From JBNLBS01 sp050303415 (GTDB lineage: Bacteria > Pseudomonadota > Gammaproteobacteria > Methylococcales > Methylomonadaceae): a stretch of 64,000 nucleotides of DNA. Positions within the stretch are counted from its first letter, which is position 1, and the number at the start of each line of letters is the position of its first letter. Where the stretch lies: NCBI GenBank assembly GCA_050303415.1, contig JBNLBS010000020.1, positions 12,328 through 76,327 on the forward strand, written 5' to 3'. Positions 44,417 through 53,348 of this stretch are shown in pieces. The notes under the pieces were generated by a model that was given only the letters and a program-made list of their open reading frames with translations, was not told the DNA's origin and did not search any database. Both the position numbers and the translations under genes were made by a program.

Positions 44417-44766
44417 TGAAGATTAAAGCAAGTCATTATCACACAATTGCGCTTTGCGGCTTTTTTGCTCTTTTTGGCTTGCTAATGCTTTGGCACACAG
44501 TACTGTCACCATCCACGACCGTCCCGATTGCACTGGTGCTTATTTTTTCTGTTAGCCCATTATTAATTCCAATGCGCGGATTACTGCATGCACGGGCAAA
44601 AAGCTGCGCCTGGGCGGCTTATATCAGCCTTGCTTATTTTACTCACGGCTCCACTGAAGCCTATGTCAATACTGATGAAAGGCTCTATGCATTGTTGGAA
44701 GTTATTTTCAGTTTAATGTTGTTTATGGGCTGCGCACTATTCATTCGGTATAGAAAGCAAAGCTAA
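44416..44766 (+). CDS. DUF2069 family membrane protein
   Basis: A 116-residue protein of unknown function, starting at ATG 44416, which overlaps the wrbA stop. Four hydrophobic helices are visible (TIALCGFFALFGLLMLWHTVL, VPIALVLIFSVSPLLIPMRGLLHA, AWAAYISLAYFTHGSTEAYV, LLEVIFSLMLFMGCALFIRYR). It sits between wrbA and hda, an arrangement known in other gammaproteobacteria. It ends 1 nt before hda. Confidence 0.88.
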   Translation: MKIKASHYHTIALCGFFALFGLLMLWHTVLSPSTTVPIALVLIFSVSPLLIPMRGLLHARAKSCAWAAYISLAYFTHGSTEAYVNTDERLYALLEVIFSLMLFMGCALFIRYRKQS

Positions 44767-44767
44767 A

Positions 44768-45469
44768 ATGTCTGAGCAAATACCCTTACTGTTTGAATTT
44801 AACGCCAACCAGTCCTTTAAAAGCTTTTTTTTCGGCTGTAATCAGGAAATCAGCAGCCATCTGAAACAAAGCGCCACTGGAAAAGGTGAACAACAAATAC
44901 TGATTTGGGGTGATCCCGGGGTAGGCAAAAGCCACTTGTTGCAAGCCTGCTGTCAATTGGCGCACGAACATAAATTAACTACTTTTTATTTTTCATTTGA
45001 AAAACAAAATCTACCCGACCCAGCCATTCTAAATGGCATTGACGATATTGACCTGGTTTGCATGGACAATATTGAAGCAATTGCAGGCAATAAAGAATGG
45101 GAGCTAGCTTTTTTTAACTTTTTCAACAAACACAGGGACAAAGATCATCACCTGATTATGTCGGCTTCATGTCAGGCAAAATACATCCCTGTTGAACTTC
45201 CAGACCTTAAGACCCGCTTAAACTGGGGGTTAACGCTCAAGCTACAGACCTTAGAAGATGACGAGCTTATGCAGGCGTTAGCTTATAAAGCCAACCAGAT
45301 TGGCTTTGATATACCCTCTCAGGTTACTCGTTTTTTGCTCAACCATTATGCACGCGACCTGCCTTCATTATGGCGCTTGCTAGACAAGCTTGATCACGCT
45401 ACATTATCAGCCAAACGCAAACTAACACTACCCTTTGTTAAGAAGATTCTAAATGAATTAAATGACTGA
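44768..45469 (+). CDS. hda: DnaA regulatory inactivator Hda
   Basis: AAA+ protein that, with the beta clamp, stimulates ATP hydrolysis by DnaA after initiation. The 233 residues have a short N-terminal clamp-binding segment (EQIPLLFEF), Walker A GDPGVGKSH, Walker B DLVCMDNIE and a C-terminal lid (LALKYKANQIG-like ALAYKANQIGFDIPSQVTRFLLNHYARDLPSL). Complete. Its end overlaps the next gene by 8 nt. Confidence 0.94.
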   Translation: MSEQIPLLFEFNANQSFKSFFFGCNQEISSHLKQSATGKGEQQILIWGDPGVGKSHLLQACCQLAHEHKLTTFYFSFEKQNLPDPAILNGIDDIDLVCMDNIEAIAGNKEWELAFFNFFNKHRDKDHHLIMSASCQAKYIPVELPDLKTRLNWGLTLKLQTLEDDELMQALAYKANQIGFDIPSQVTRFLLNHYARDLPSLWRLLDKLDHATLSAKRKLTLPFVKKILNELND

Positions 45470-46400
45470 TAAAATTTTAATCGTCGGAACCGGTGCTATA
45501 GGTGGATTTTATGGTGCCCTGTTAGCGAAAAGCAGCGCTGAGATTTCGGTTGTCTGCCGCAGTGATTATCAGCAGGTTAAGAATTATGGTTTTAAAGTTG
45601 AAAGTTCCCAGTTTGGCGATTTAAGTTTCCGTCCTCATCAAATTTTAGCCAATGTCGGCGAATACCCTGATCGAGCCGATTACTTGATTTTATGCACCAA
45701 AGTTTTGCCCGAGCTGAATCGGGTAAAACTGATTCAGGATGCGGTGTCGGCACAAACCAGCATAGTTCTGATTCAAAATGGTATTGATATCGAACAGGAG
45801 ATTGCCGACGCCTTTCCTGACAATGAAGTCATCAGCGCTTTAGCCTTTGTATGCAGCAATCGCATAGAGGCCGGTGTCATATCCCACCTTGCTTATGGTC
45901 GATTGACACTGGGCAGCTATCCACACGGAATAAGCCGCAAAACTGAACATTTGGCCCAGCTGTTTAGACAATGCGATCTGGAGTGTATTTGTACGGAAGA
46001 CATTATTGCCGGACGCTGGCAAAAATGCGTGTGGAACGCGCCATTTAATCCTTTATCTGTGCTTTCCGGCGGCTTGTTGACTAAAGATATATTATCAACA
46101 CAAGAAGGGTTAGTTCGTCATATTATGCGAGAAGTCTGCGCAATTGCCGAAGCCTGCGGCCATGCACTGCCCGATGACATAGTTGATATCAATATCAGCA
46201 ATACCTATACTATGCCGCCCTATAAAACCAGCATGTTACTGGATTTTGATCGACACCATACAATGGAAATTGAAGCCATTCTGGGTAATTCTGTCCGTAA
46301 AGCTCATGAGCTGGAGATTGACTGTCCTTATCTGGAATCGATTTATGCAATGATGAAACTTAAAGAACTTGCACTTAAAAAATCGATTACCACGGAATAA
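45462..46400 (+). CDS. panE: 2-dehydropantoate 2-reductase (PanE/ApbA family)
   Basis: NADPH-dependent ketopantoate reductase of the pantothenate pathway. The 312 residues have an N-terminal Rossmann motif ILIVGTGAIGGFYGALLA, the segment LCTKVLPELNRVKLI, the catalytic-lysine region GRWQKCVWNAPFNPLSVLSGG and a C-terminal helical domain (LDFDRHHTMEIEAILG). Several paralogues of this family act on other 2-keto acids, so the substrate is less certain than the family. It overlaps hda by 8 nt, and its 3' end overlaps the convergent SDR gene by 14 nt. Confidence 0.85.
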   Translation: MTDKILIVGTGAIGGFYGALLAKSSAEISVVCRSDYQQVKNYGFKVESSQFGDLSFRPHQILANVGEYPDRADYLILCTKVLPELNRVKLIQDAVSAQTSIVLIQNGIDIEQEIADAFPDNEVISALAFVCSNRIEAGVISHLAYGRLTLGSYPHGISRKTEHLAQLFRQCDLECICTEDIIAGRWQKCVWNAPFNPLSVLSGGLLTKDILSTQEGLVRHIMREVCAIAEACGHALPDDIVDINISNTYTMPPYKTSMLLDFDRHHTMEIEAILGNSVRKAHELEIDCPYLESIYAMMKLKELALKKSITTE

Positions 46401-47076
46401 TCTCGCCATTATATTTAATAAACTGTCCACTTTGCTTTAGCTGAAAATGTTCAATAATTTGACGCATTCCAGCGATGCTTTCTTCGGCTCCTATCAAGGC
46501 ATTTATCCCACCCATATCAGTTTTGACCCAGCCAGGGTGAAAAATAAGCACGCCGATTGAATAGCGTGCCAAATCGTAGGCAAGCGTCTTCATAGCCGCA
46601 TTAACCCCCGTCTTACTAGAACGATAAAACAGACTACCACCACTACCATTATCAGCAATACTGCCCATTTGACTGCTGACAACCACTACTATTTTTTTTG
46701 TACCTCGCTGTACATGCGGCAAAAAAGCTTCCGTCATTTTAACCGGAGCTAAAGTATTAACCGCCAAGGTATCTGACCAGGCTTGGTAATCCAATTGTCC
46801 AAATGCGTATTTATCACCGTAAACACCTGCATTATTAATCAATACATCGATAGCTTCACCCTCAAGTTGAGTAGCCAATGTATCAATATGAGTAAAATTT
46901 GTTACATTTAAAGTAAATATCTCAATCAGCGAATTTTGAGCCTGAATCGTTCGAAGCTGTTCAGCCTTATTTGGATCACGACAGCCAGCCAATACCTGCC
47001 AACCCGCTGCAGCATACTGTTTAACAAATTCTAATCCTAAACCCCGGTTAGCACCGGTAATTAAAACTGTAGGCAT
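46387..47076 (-). CDS. Short-chain dehydrogenase/reductase (SDR)
   Basis: Classical SDR of 229 residues. Cofactor-binding TGANRGLGLEF, the NNAG motif (VLINNAGVYG) and the catalytic YRSSK (Y-x-x-x-K) with the upstream Ser (VVSSQMGS) are present. The substrate cannot be read from sequence. It resembles CsgA-like SDRs. It lies just downstream of the sodB terminator and overlaps panE tail to tail. Confidence 0.9.
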   Translation of the reverse strand: MPTVLITGANRGLGLEFVKQYAAAGWQVLAGCRDPNKAEQLRTIQAQNSLIEIFTLNVTNFTHIDTLATQLEGEAIDVLINNAGVYGDKYAFGQLDYQAWSDTLAVNTLAPVKMTEAFLPHVQRGTKKIVVVVSSQMGSIADNGSGGSLFYRSSKTGVNAAMKTLAYDLARYSIGVLIFHPGWVKTDMGGINALIGAEESIAGMRQIIEHFQLKQSGQFIKYNGEIIPW

Positions 47077-47089
47077 TATGCCTCCCCCA

Positions 47090-47128
47090 TAAAAAAGCCA
47101 TCAACAGCCTAAGCTGTAGATGGCTTTC
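47090..47128 (-). terminator. Intrinsic terminator of sodB
   Basis: On the minus strand AAAGCCATCTACAGC and GCTGTTGATGGCTTT form a long stem with one mismatch and a short loop, followed by a T run (TTTTTT). Confidence 0.88.
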
Positions 47129-47151
47129 AATCAAGCTGTATTAGTAAAGAA

Positions 47152-47733
47152 TTAAGCTGAAAAATTTTGCTCAGCAAATTCCCAATTAACTAAAGCCCAA
47201 AATGCTTCTAAATATGCAGGGCGTGCATTACGATAATCGATATAGTAAGCATGTTCCCATACATCACAGGTTAACAGAGGAGTCTGCCCCTCAGTTAATG
47301 GACAGCCAGCATTGCTGGTGCTAACCAATGCTAATTTACCATCCGCATCTTTAACCAACCAGGCCCAACCCGAACCAAAAGTAGTCACCGCACATTTAGT
47401 GAATTCTTCTTTGAAAGCGGCAAAAGAACCAAAGCTAGAATTAATTGCATCCGCTAACGCACCTGATGGCTCACCACCACCATTAGGTGATAAACTGTTC
47501 CAGTAGAAAGTATGATTCCAAATTTGTGCTGCGTTATTAAAAATGCCACCAGAAGAACTGACAATAATTTCTTCCAAAGACTTACCTTCAAATTCAGTAC
47601 CAGGCACTAAATTGTTCAGGTTTGTAACATAAGTCTGATGATGCTTTCCATAATGAAACTCTAACGTTTCTTCAGAAATATGCGGCGCAAGTCTATTCAT
47701 TGGGTAAGGTAATGCAGGAAGTTCAAATGCCAT
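47152..47733 (-). CDS. sodB: Superoxide dismutase [Fe] SodB
   Basis: Cytoplasmic superoxide dismutase of 193 residues. Metal ligands are visible as H27 (EFHYGKHHQTYV), the second His in AQIWNHTFYW, and Asp/His in CDVWEHAYYIDY. The FNNAAQIWNHTFYWNSLSPNGGG segment and GSGWAWLV fit the iron type. Transcribed alone with its own terminator. Confidence 0.97.
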   Translation of the reverse strand: MAFELPALPYPMNRLAPHISEETLEFHYGKHHQTYVTNLNNLVPGTEFEGKSLEEIIVSSSGGIFNNAAQIWNHTFYWNSLSPNGGGEPSGALADAINSSFGSFAAFKEEFTKCAVTTFGSGWAWLVKDADGKLALVSTSNAGCPLTEGQTPLLTCDVWEHAYYIDYRNARPAYLEAFWALVNWEFAEQNFSA

Positions 47734-47972
47734 ATGTATGTCTCCTAAAAATAAAAACCGAGTGTTTTAATAAAGTATTATCACTTTAGCATTGCTATTC
47801 AATTAAATAAAGTGCAAATACAATAAATACGCTCATCAATACAAGCCAACAAGCTTTTATCCGTATTATAAAAGTATGCCTGGCTTAACACTAATGGATA
47901 ATGAAAGATGTATAAGATAATTTAAATATCATACAATATTGCACATTTTAAAATCATTTAGAGGATTAGATT

Positions 47973-48209
47973 ATGGCAACAAAAACCAATGCACCACTTC
48001 CAGCAAATCTTGAAGAGGGTAAAAGTTATGCCTGGTGCAGCTGCGGTTTAAGCCAAGAAATGCCATTATGCGATGGCTCCCACAGCGGCACTGACCATAA
48101 ACCTGTTATTTTTGTAGCAGAGGAAACCAAAAAGAGCTATTTATGTGCTTGTGCTTCTAGCCAAATTCCACCCATCTGTGATGGTAGTCATTGTTTAAAT
48201 GATGATTAA
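47973..48209 (+). CDS. Tandem CDGSH iron-sulfur protein
   Basis: A 78-residue protein with two CDGSH 2Fe-2S motifs: WCSCGLSQEMPLCDGSH and CACASSQIPPICDGSH. Each has the Cys3-His ligand set. No transmembrane segment is present, so it is likely soluble. A GAGGA ribosome-binding site precedes ATG 47973. Bacterial CDGSH proteins are thought to transfer clusters or electrons; the specific role is unknown. It is followed after 23 bp by a CYTH protein on the same strand. Confidence 0.93.
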   Translation: MATKTNAPLPANLEEGKSYAWCSCGLSQEMPLCDGSHSGTDHKPVIFVAEETKKSYLCACASSQIPPICDGSHCLNDD

Positions 48210-48232
48210 TTTGAAACAATTCAAATATACTT

Positions 48233-48709
48233 ATGGCGATTGAAATAGAACACAAATTTTTACTCGCAGACGACTCATGGCGTCAACTTGTCACTCATTC
48301 AGTTGAATATAAACAGGGGTATTTAAGCTCTGCGCCAACAACATCAATTCGAGTCCGTACGTGTGGAAAGCAAGCCTGGTTAAATATCAAAAGCGCAACA
48401 ATTGGTAATTCGAGGCATGAATACGAATATGAAATACCACTAACAGATGCCAACGAAATTCTAACTAAGCTTTGCCATAAACCTTTAATTGAAAAAACAC
48501 GCCATTTTGTCAAAATTTCCCGGCACTGCTGGGAAATTGATGAATTTTATGGCGATAATAAGGGTTTAATTGTTGCTGAAATTGAGCTGGATGATATTGA
48601 TGAAAGTTTTGACAAGCCGGCCTGGCTAGGTAAAGAAGTGACAGATGATTTGCGATATTACAACAATAACCTTGCAATTCACCCTTTTACAACATGGAGC
48701 GAAAGTTAA
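48233..48709 (+). CDS. CYTH domain protein (triphosphate tunnel family)
   Basis: A 158-residue triphosphate-tunnel protein. The ExExK signature is EIEHKF (E4, E6, K8), followed by strand motifs SIRVRTCGKQAWLNIKS, EYEYEIPLTDA and LIVAEIELDD. Proteins of this subfamily hydrolyse inorganic triphosphate or bind nucleotides/polyphosphate; the substrate cannot be assigned here. It is likely co-transcribed with the CDGSH gene. Confidence 0.9.
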   Translation: MAIEIEHKFLLADDSWRQLVTHSVEYKQGYLSSAPTTSIRVRTCGKQAWLNIKSATIGNSRHEYEYEIPLTDANEILTKLCHKPLIEKTRHFVKISRHCWEIDEFYGDNKGLIVAEIELDDIDESFDKPAWLGKEVTDDLRYYNNNLAIHPFTTWSES

Positions 48710-48760
48710 ATATTTCAGCAACATATTGCAATAAATGTAGTTTTATTCTATATTTACTGT

Positions 48761-49447
48761 ATGAAAAAAGTTACTTTTGTTGTTTTTTTACTACTAACCA
48801 CCAACGGTTTTGCCGGCACATTAGCCGAATCGCTTTTAAGCATCGAATCCGAGTGGGCAAATATTTATTACAGAACACCTGTTCACCAACAAAAACAGGC
48901 TTTTGAAAAGCTGTATGACTACACTAGTCAAGTCGCCCAACAATACCCTAACAAGGCAGAAGTAATCACTTGGCAAGCAATCATCAAAGCAACAAATGCC
49001 GGACACATGGATGGCTTAAGTGCTTTAAACGCTATTTATGAAGCCAGAGACCTATTAAACATCGCTATCGAACTGGATCGCGAAACACTGAATGGCTCGG
49101 CATTGGTTACTTTAGCCACTTTATATTATATGGCTCCCGGCTGGCCAATTGCCTTTGGCGATCAAGCTAAAGCAGAACAATTATTATTGTCTGCGTTAAA
49201 AATAAACCCAAACGGCATAGATACCAATTATTTCTATGCTGATTATTTGTTGAGTCAGGATCGGGCAAAAGAAGCAGAAATCTATTTCAATAGAGCAATT
49301 AACGCCCCAAAACGTGAGCAACAACTCTACGCCGACTTACAACTTCAAAACGAAGCACTTAAAGGCTTAGAAAGAACACAACAGCGAAAAGTTAATCACG
49401 CTAAAAACCTGTTTATATCATTATTTCAAACTGCCAGCACCAACTAA
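48761..49447 (+). CDS. Exported TPR-like helical protein
   Basis: A 228-residue protein with a signal peptide (MKKVTFVVFLLLTTNGFAG). The rest is alpha-helical with TPR-like repeats, such as ALVTLATLYYMAPGWPIAFGDQAKAEQLLLSALKINPN and YFYADYLLSQDRAKEAEIYFNRAINAP. It resembles periplasmic TPR proteins of the TatT (TRAP-associated) kind, but no TRAP transporter is nearby. No lipobox Cys follows the signal. Function not recognised. Confidence 0.8.
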   Translation: MKKVTFVVFLLLTTNGFAGTLAESLLSIESEWANIYYRTPVHQQKQAFEKLYDYTSQVAQQYPNKAEVITWQAIIKATNAGHMDGLSALNAIYEARDLLNIAIELDRETLNGSALVTLATLYYMAPGWPIAFGDQAKAEQLLLSALKINPNGIDTNYFYADYLLSQDRAKEAEIYFNRAINAPKREQQLYADLQLQNEALKGLERTQQRKVNHAKNLFISLFQTASTN

Positions 49448-49857
49448 TCGCAATGAAATTCGCTACATGCGTATTAAATTTAGCGTTTTAGTCAGCCCTT
49501 TTGCCACCTGCTCATAGCTCCCCTTCTGACGTGGTAAATATGCTTTTTTTAGTTTTAATAAATATTACCGATAAACTTCAAATTGACTTATTACAAGCAT
49601 AACTAGTTAATGCTCTGTTATCCAAGCATGATAGTCAAAGACCGAGCGCAAGAAATTGATCGCTAGAAAATTTATGCTATTTACGCCAAAAACCTAACAT
49701 CACAGTGTAAAATAAATCGCCAAATTCAAAAGCGCAACCAGCATTAATCAATCAAGTTTGTTGTAAATTGACAGAAAACAACTGCGTTAATCATACGTTT
49801 TCTGCTAATATACGATATTAATTTTCAACTATTACAACTAATCCACAGGTAAACATT
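49448..49857. other. Gene-free region upstream of fdxA
   Basis: About 410 bp without a credible gene. The only feature I can point to is a possible promoter for fdxA: TTGACA at 49769-49774, then 17 bp, then TCATAC at 49792-49797. The -10 match is weak. The rest is AT-rich and I recognise no RNA or repeat. Confidence 0.4.
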
Positions 49858-50181
49858 ATGGCTTTTGTAGTCACTGAAAACTGTATTAAATGTAAATACA
49901 CAGATTGTGTTGACGTCTGCCCTGTAGACTGCTTCCACGAAGGTCCAAATTTTTTAGTTATTGATCCAGACGAATGCATTGATTGCACCTTATGTGAGCC
50001 AGAATGCCCTGCAGAAGCAATTTTTGCCGAAGACGAGCTACCTTCAGGTCAGGAGCAGTTCATAGAAATAAACGCCGATTTGGCACAAAAATGGCCTGTT
50101 ATCAGCGAGGTTATCCCTCCATTGGAAGATGCCGACGACTGGAATGGCAAGCCTAACAAAATAGATTTACTGGAAAGGTAA
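49858..50181 (+). CDS. fdxA: 7Fe ferredoxin FdxA
   Basis: Low-potential ferredoxin with one 3Fe-4S and one 4Fe-4S cluster. The 107 residues have cluster motifs CIKCKYTDCVDVCPVDCF and CIDCTLCEPECP and the FdxA-type C-terminal extension (AQKWPVISEVIPPLEDADDWNGKPNKIDLLER). Transcribed alone, ending at the bidirectional terminator shared with rplQ. Electron partners are unknown. Confidence 0.96.
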   Translation: MAFVVTENCIKCKYTDCVDVCPVDCFHEGPNFLVIDPDECIDCTLCEPECPAEAIFAEDELPSGQEQFIEINADLAQKWPVISEVIPPLEDADDWNGKPNKIDLLER

Positions 50182-50245
50182 TTTTATAATACAGTGCGGC
50201 ATTGATATAAAGTTGCCGCACAGTTTGCTTCAGAATTCATGGCAT

Positions 50246-50273
50246 AAAAAAACCGGCTATTGCCGGTTTTTTT
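50246..50273. terminator. Bidirectional terminator between fdxA and rplQ
   Basis: AAAAAAACCGGC and GCCGGTTTTTTT form a perfect 12-bp stem with a TATT loop (50246-50273). It is symmetric and T-tailed in both directions, so it ends fdxA (plus) and the ribosomal alpha operon (minus). Confidence 0.95.
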
Positions 50274-50290
50274 ATCTATTAAATTAATGA

Positions 50291-50671
50291 CTAATCATCA
50301 ATCTCTTCATCAACGGGCCTATCAACCAGCTCAACATACGCCATTGGCGCCGCATCACCAGCTCTATAACCGCATTTCATTATACGTAAGTAACCGCCAG
50401 CTCTGTCTTTATAACGTGGACCCAGCTCATTGAAAAGCTTTGTAACCACATCGCGATCACGAAGTTTTGCAAAAGCCATTCTCCTTTTAGCTACACTATC
50501 TTCCTTAGATAAAGTAATTAAAGGTTCTGCTATGCTTCTTAATTCTTTTGCTTTAGGCAAAGTAGTCTTAATTAACTCGTGAGTAAATAAAGAACCTGCC
50601 ATGTTGCTAAATAGCGCCTTACGATGACTGCTATTTCTATTTAATTTTCTACCAGATTTACGATGTCTCAT
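50291..50671 (-). CDS. rplQ: 50S ribosomal protein L17
   Basis: Large-subunit protein near the exit tunnel. The 126 residues match the family; MRHRKSGRKLNRNSSHRKALFSNMAGSLF is the signature N-terminus. Last gene of the alpha operon, after rpoA. Confidence 0.98.
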   Translation of the reverse strand: MRHRKSGRKLNRNSSHRKALFSNMAGSLFTHELIKTTLPKAKELRSIAEPLITLSKEDSVAKRRMAFAKLRDRDVVTKLFNELGPRYKDRAGGYLRIMKCGYRAGDAAPMAYVELVDRPVDEEIDD

Positions 50672-50692
50672 TGTTAGTAGACCTAAAGTTAG

Positions 50693-51703
50693 TTAAATTA
50701 CGGCTTGATTGGGGTCGACAAGGTTTTCAGGCGGCCAGTTTTCTAAACGCATACCTAACGATAAACCTTTAACTGCAAGCACATCTTTTATTTCTGTAAG
50801 AGATTTCTTGCCTAAATTTGGAGTTTTTAATAATTCAACTTCAGTACGTTGAATCAAATCACCAATATAGAAGATATTTTCAGCCTTTAAACAATTTGCT
50901 GAACGCACGGTCAGTTCTAAATCGTCTACCGGGCGCAGAAGAACAGGATCAAATGTATCTTCTTCTTCAGGCTCTTCCTCAACTATATGCTCTTTGACCT
51001 TTTCAAAGTCAACAAACACGGATAATTGATCATGTAAAATGGTAGCAGCCAGCTTGATGGTTTCTTCAGGATCGACTGTACCGTTTGTTTCGAGTTCGAT
51101 AACCAATTTATCTAGATTAGTACGCTGCTCAACACGGGTTGTTTCCACCTGATAAGCAACTTTCTCGATAGGGCTAAAGGAAGCATCAACCTGTAGAGCA
51201 CCAACAATCGAACTATCCATATCTGCAGCTGATCTGGCACTGACAGGCTCATAACCACGACCTGTACGAACCCGAATTTTCATGTTTAATACGCCAGCCT
51301 GAGTCAGGTTGGCTATCACTAAATCTGGGTTGATAATCTCCACATCATGAGGTAGATCAATATCAGCTGCTGTAACAGGCCCTTGTCCGCTTTTATTTAA
51401 AGATAAAACAACTTCATCTTTAGAGTGCAAAACAACCGCCAAATTCTTCAAATTAAGCAAGATGTCAATAACGTCTTCTTGAATACCCTCAACAGTTGTA
51501 TACTCATGCTGAACGCCTTCAATCTCAACATCGGTAACAGCACAGCCCGGTATTGATGACAAAAGTACACGTCTTAATGCATTACCCAAGGAATGCCCAA
51601 ATCCGCGCTCTAAAGGCTCAATTACGATTCTTGAGTGATTAGGCGATTTGCTAACCACTTCAACTAAACGAGGCTTTAACAGGCTAGAAATACTATTAAA
51701 CAT
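50693..51703 (-). CDS. rpoA: RNA polymerase alpha subunit
   Basis: Scaffold subunit of RNA polymerase, 336 residues. The N-terminal dimerization domain has VIEPLERGFGHSLGNALRRVLLSSIPGCAVT. An acidic linker (EEEPEEEDTFDP, about 245-256) leads to the C-terminal DNA- and activator-binding domain with RSANCLKAENIFYIGDLI and TPNLGKKSLTEIKDVL. Between rpsD and rplQ as usual. Confidence 0.98.
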   Translation of the reverse strand: MFNSISSLLKPRLVEVVSKSPNHSRIVIEPLERGFGHSLGNALRRVLLSSIPGCAVTDVEIEGVQHEYTTVEGIQEDVIDILLNLKNLAVVLHSKDEVVLSLNKSGQGPVTAADIDLPHDVEIINPDLVIANLTQAGVLNMKIRVRTGRGYEPVSARSAADMDSSIVGALQVDASFSPIEKVAYQVETTRVEQRTNLDKLVIELETNGTVDPEETIKLAATILHDQLSVFVDFEKVKEHIVEEEPEEEDTFDPVLLRPVDDLELTVRSANCLKAENIFYIGDLIQRTEVELLKTPNLGKKSLTEIKDVLAVKGLSLGMRLENWPPENLVDPNQAVI

Positions 51704-51723
51704 TTATATCCCTAACTTATAGA

Positions 51724-52344
51724 TTATTTAGAATAAAGTTCAACGACCAACTGCTCGTTAATATCACTGCCTAAATCTGCACGATCCGGTAATGATTTGA
51801 ATGTACCCGACATATCTTTAACATTTACTTCTACCCATGTTGGCAAACCATATTGATCAGCAACGGTTAAAGCATCGATAATTCTTTGCTGTTTCTTTGA
51901 CTTTTCACGAATAGAAACAACATCGCCTGGATTAACTTGAAATGATGGAATATTAGTAATTACATCATTAACAAGAATAGACTTATGGCTTACCAATTGA
52001 CGAGCTTCTGCTCTTGTAGCAGCAAAACCCATACGATAGACAACATTATCCAAACGAGCCTCTAAAAGGTTTAACAGATTTTCACCTGTTGCACCTTTGG
52101 ACATATCAGCCGCTTTATAATAATTTCTAAACTGCTTTTCCAAAACACCATAGATTCTACGTACTCTTTGCTTTGCTCTTAACTGTAAAGCATAGTCAGA
52201 ATTTCTAGTACGTTTTGTACCATGCTGACCAGGGCGTTGATCTAATTTACACTTACCATCTAAAGTTTTTCCTCTACTCTTTAAGAATAGATCTGTACCT
52301 TCACGACGACTAAGTTTACAAGTAGGGCCAAGATATCTTGCCAT
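51724..52344 (-). CDS. rpsD: 30S ribosomal protein S4
   Basis: Primary 16S rRNA-binding protein and, in E. coli, translational repressor of the alpha operon. The 206 residues equal the E. coli length. MARYLGPTCKLSRREGTDLFLKS opens the chain and an S4 RNA-binding domain (LEARLDNVVYRMGFAATRAEARQLVSH) follows near residue 95. Confidence 0.98.
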   Translation of the reverse strand: MARYLGPTCKLSRREGTDLFLKSRGKTLDGKCKLDQRPGQHGTKRTRNSDYALQLRAKQRVRRIYGVLEKQFRNYYKAADMSKGATGENLLNLLEARLDNVVYRMGFAATRAEARQLVSHKSILVNDVITNIPSFQVNPGDVVSIREKSKKQQRIIDALTVADQYGLPTWVEVNVKDMSGTFKSLPDRADLGSDINEQLVVELYSK

Positions 52345-52364
52345 AATAAATTACTCCTGATCTC

Positions 52365-52751
52365 TTAAACGCGACGTTTCTTAGGGGGACGACAACCATT
52401 ATGAGGAATTGGTGTCACATCAACAATATTACTAATTTTAAATCCCAGATTGTTTAAAGAACGTACTGCAGATTCGCGCCCAGGACCTGGACCTTTAATC
52501 ATAACATCAAGGTTTTTCATACCGAATTCCAGTGCTACAGCACCAGCTCTTTCAGCGGCAACCTGAGCCGCAAAAGGGGTACTTTTTCTAGAACCTCTAA
52601 AGCCTGAACCACCTGAAGTAGCCCACGACAAAGCATTGCCTTTTCTATCTGTGATAGTTATGATTGTATTATTAAAAGAAGCATGAACATGGGCTATACC
52701 ATCAGCCACTTCTTTTTTAATTCGTTTTCTGGAACGATTTGGACTTGCCAT
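52365..52751 (-). CDS. rpsK: 30S ribosomal protein S11
   Basis: Platform protein of the small subunit, 128 residues. The core HVHASFNNTIITITDRKGNALSWATSGGSGFRGSRKSTPFAAQ and the C-terminal DVTPIPHNGCRPPKKRRV are characteristic. Confidence 0.98.
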   Translation of the reverse strand: MASPNRSRKRIKKEVADGIAHVHASFNNTIITITDRKGNALSWATSGGSGFRGSRKSTPFAAQVAAERAGAVALEFGMKNLDVMIKGPGPGRESAVRSLNNLGFKISNIVDVTPIPHNGCRPPKKRRV

Positions 52752-52776
52752 TACTTAGACCTCTTTACAGAATATC

Positions 52777-53133
52777 TTATTTTCTAATCGGTTTACGTGG
52801 ACCTTTACGAGTACGAGCATTAGTTTTCGTTCTCTGTCCTCTTAATGGCAATCCTCTACGATGCCTTATACCACGGTAACAACCAAGATCCATCAAACGT
52901 TTGATATTCATTGAGACTTCTCTTCGAAGGTCCCCTTCAACGGTCATTTTGGAAATGACGTTACGAATCGACTCAAGCTGATCCTCAGTCAATTCCTTAA
53001 TCTTAATCGTTGGAGCAATATCAACTTGCTCGCAAATATTTTGTGCTGTTTGACGTCCAATACCATATATAGCCGTTAATGCAATCTCTGCATGCTTATG
53101 GTCTGGTACATTTATCCCGGCAATACGTGCCAT
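52777..53133 (-). CDS. rpsM: 30S ribosomal protein S13
   Basis: Head protein that contacts P-site tRNA, 118 residues, equal to E. coli. MARIAGINVPDHKHAEIALTAIYGIGRQTAQNICE and RGLPLRGQRTKTNARTRKGPRK are diagnostic. First gene of the alpha operon proper, about 80 bp after rpmJ. Confidence 0.98.
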   Translation of the reverse strand: MARIAGINVPDHKHAEIALTAIYGIGRQTAQNICEQVDIAPTIKIKELTEDQLESIRNVISKMTVEGDLRREVSMNIKRLMDLGCYRGIRHRRGLPLRGQRTKTNARTRKGPRKPIRK

Positions 53134-53210
53134 CTAGATACTCCCGTGAGCAATTACTCTAAAGTTAAGCGCCGAATTATAGCATCGCAATTATTATGGC
53201 GCAACAAATT

Positions 53211-53324
53211 TTAACCTTGACGTTGTTTATGACGGCCATCTACACAGATAACCCTCACTACACCATTTCTTTTTACTACTTTACAATTTCTACAAATCTT
53301 TTTTACTGAAGCACGTACTTTCAC
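53211..53324 (-). CDS. rpmJ: 50S ribosomal protein L36 (GTG start, zinc-ribbon form)
   Basis: A 37-residue protein read from GTG 53324, with AGGA 7 nt upstream. The product begins (M)KVRASVKKICRNCKVV and ends in CVDGRHKQRQG. The zinc ligands C11, C14, C27 and H32 are all present, so this is the zinc-binding (C+) form. It lies between secY and rpsM, its standard place. It is easily missed because it is short and starts with GTG. Confidence 0.96.
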   Translation of the reverse strand: MKVRASVKKICRNCKVVKRNGVVRVICVDGRHKQRQG

Positions 53325-53348
53325 AGCTAATTCCTAATTCAAATTGAC

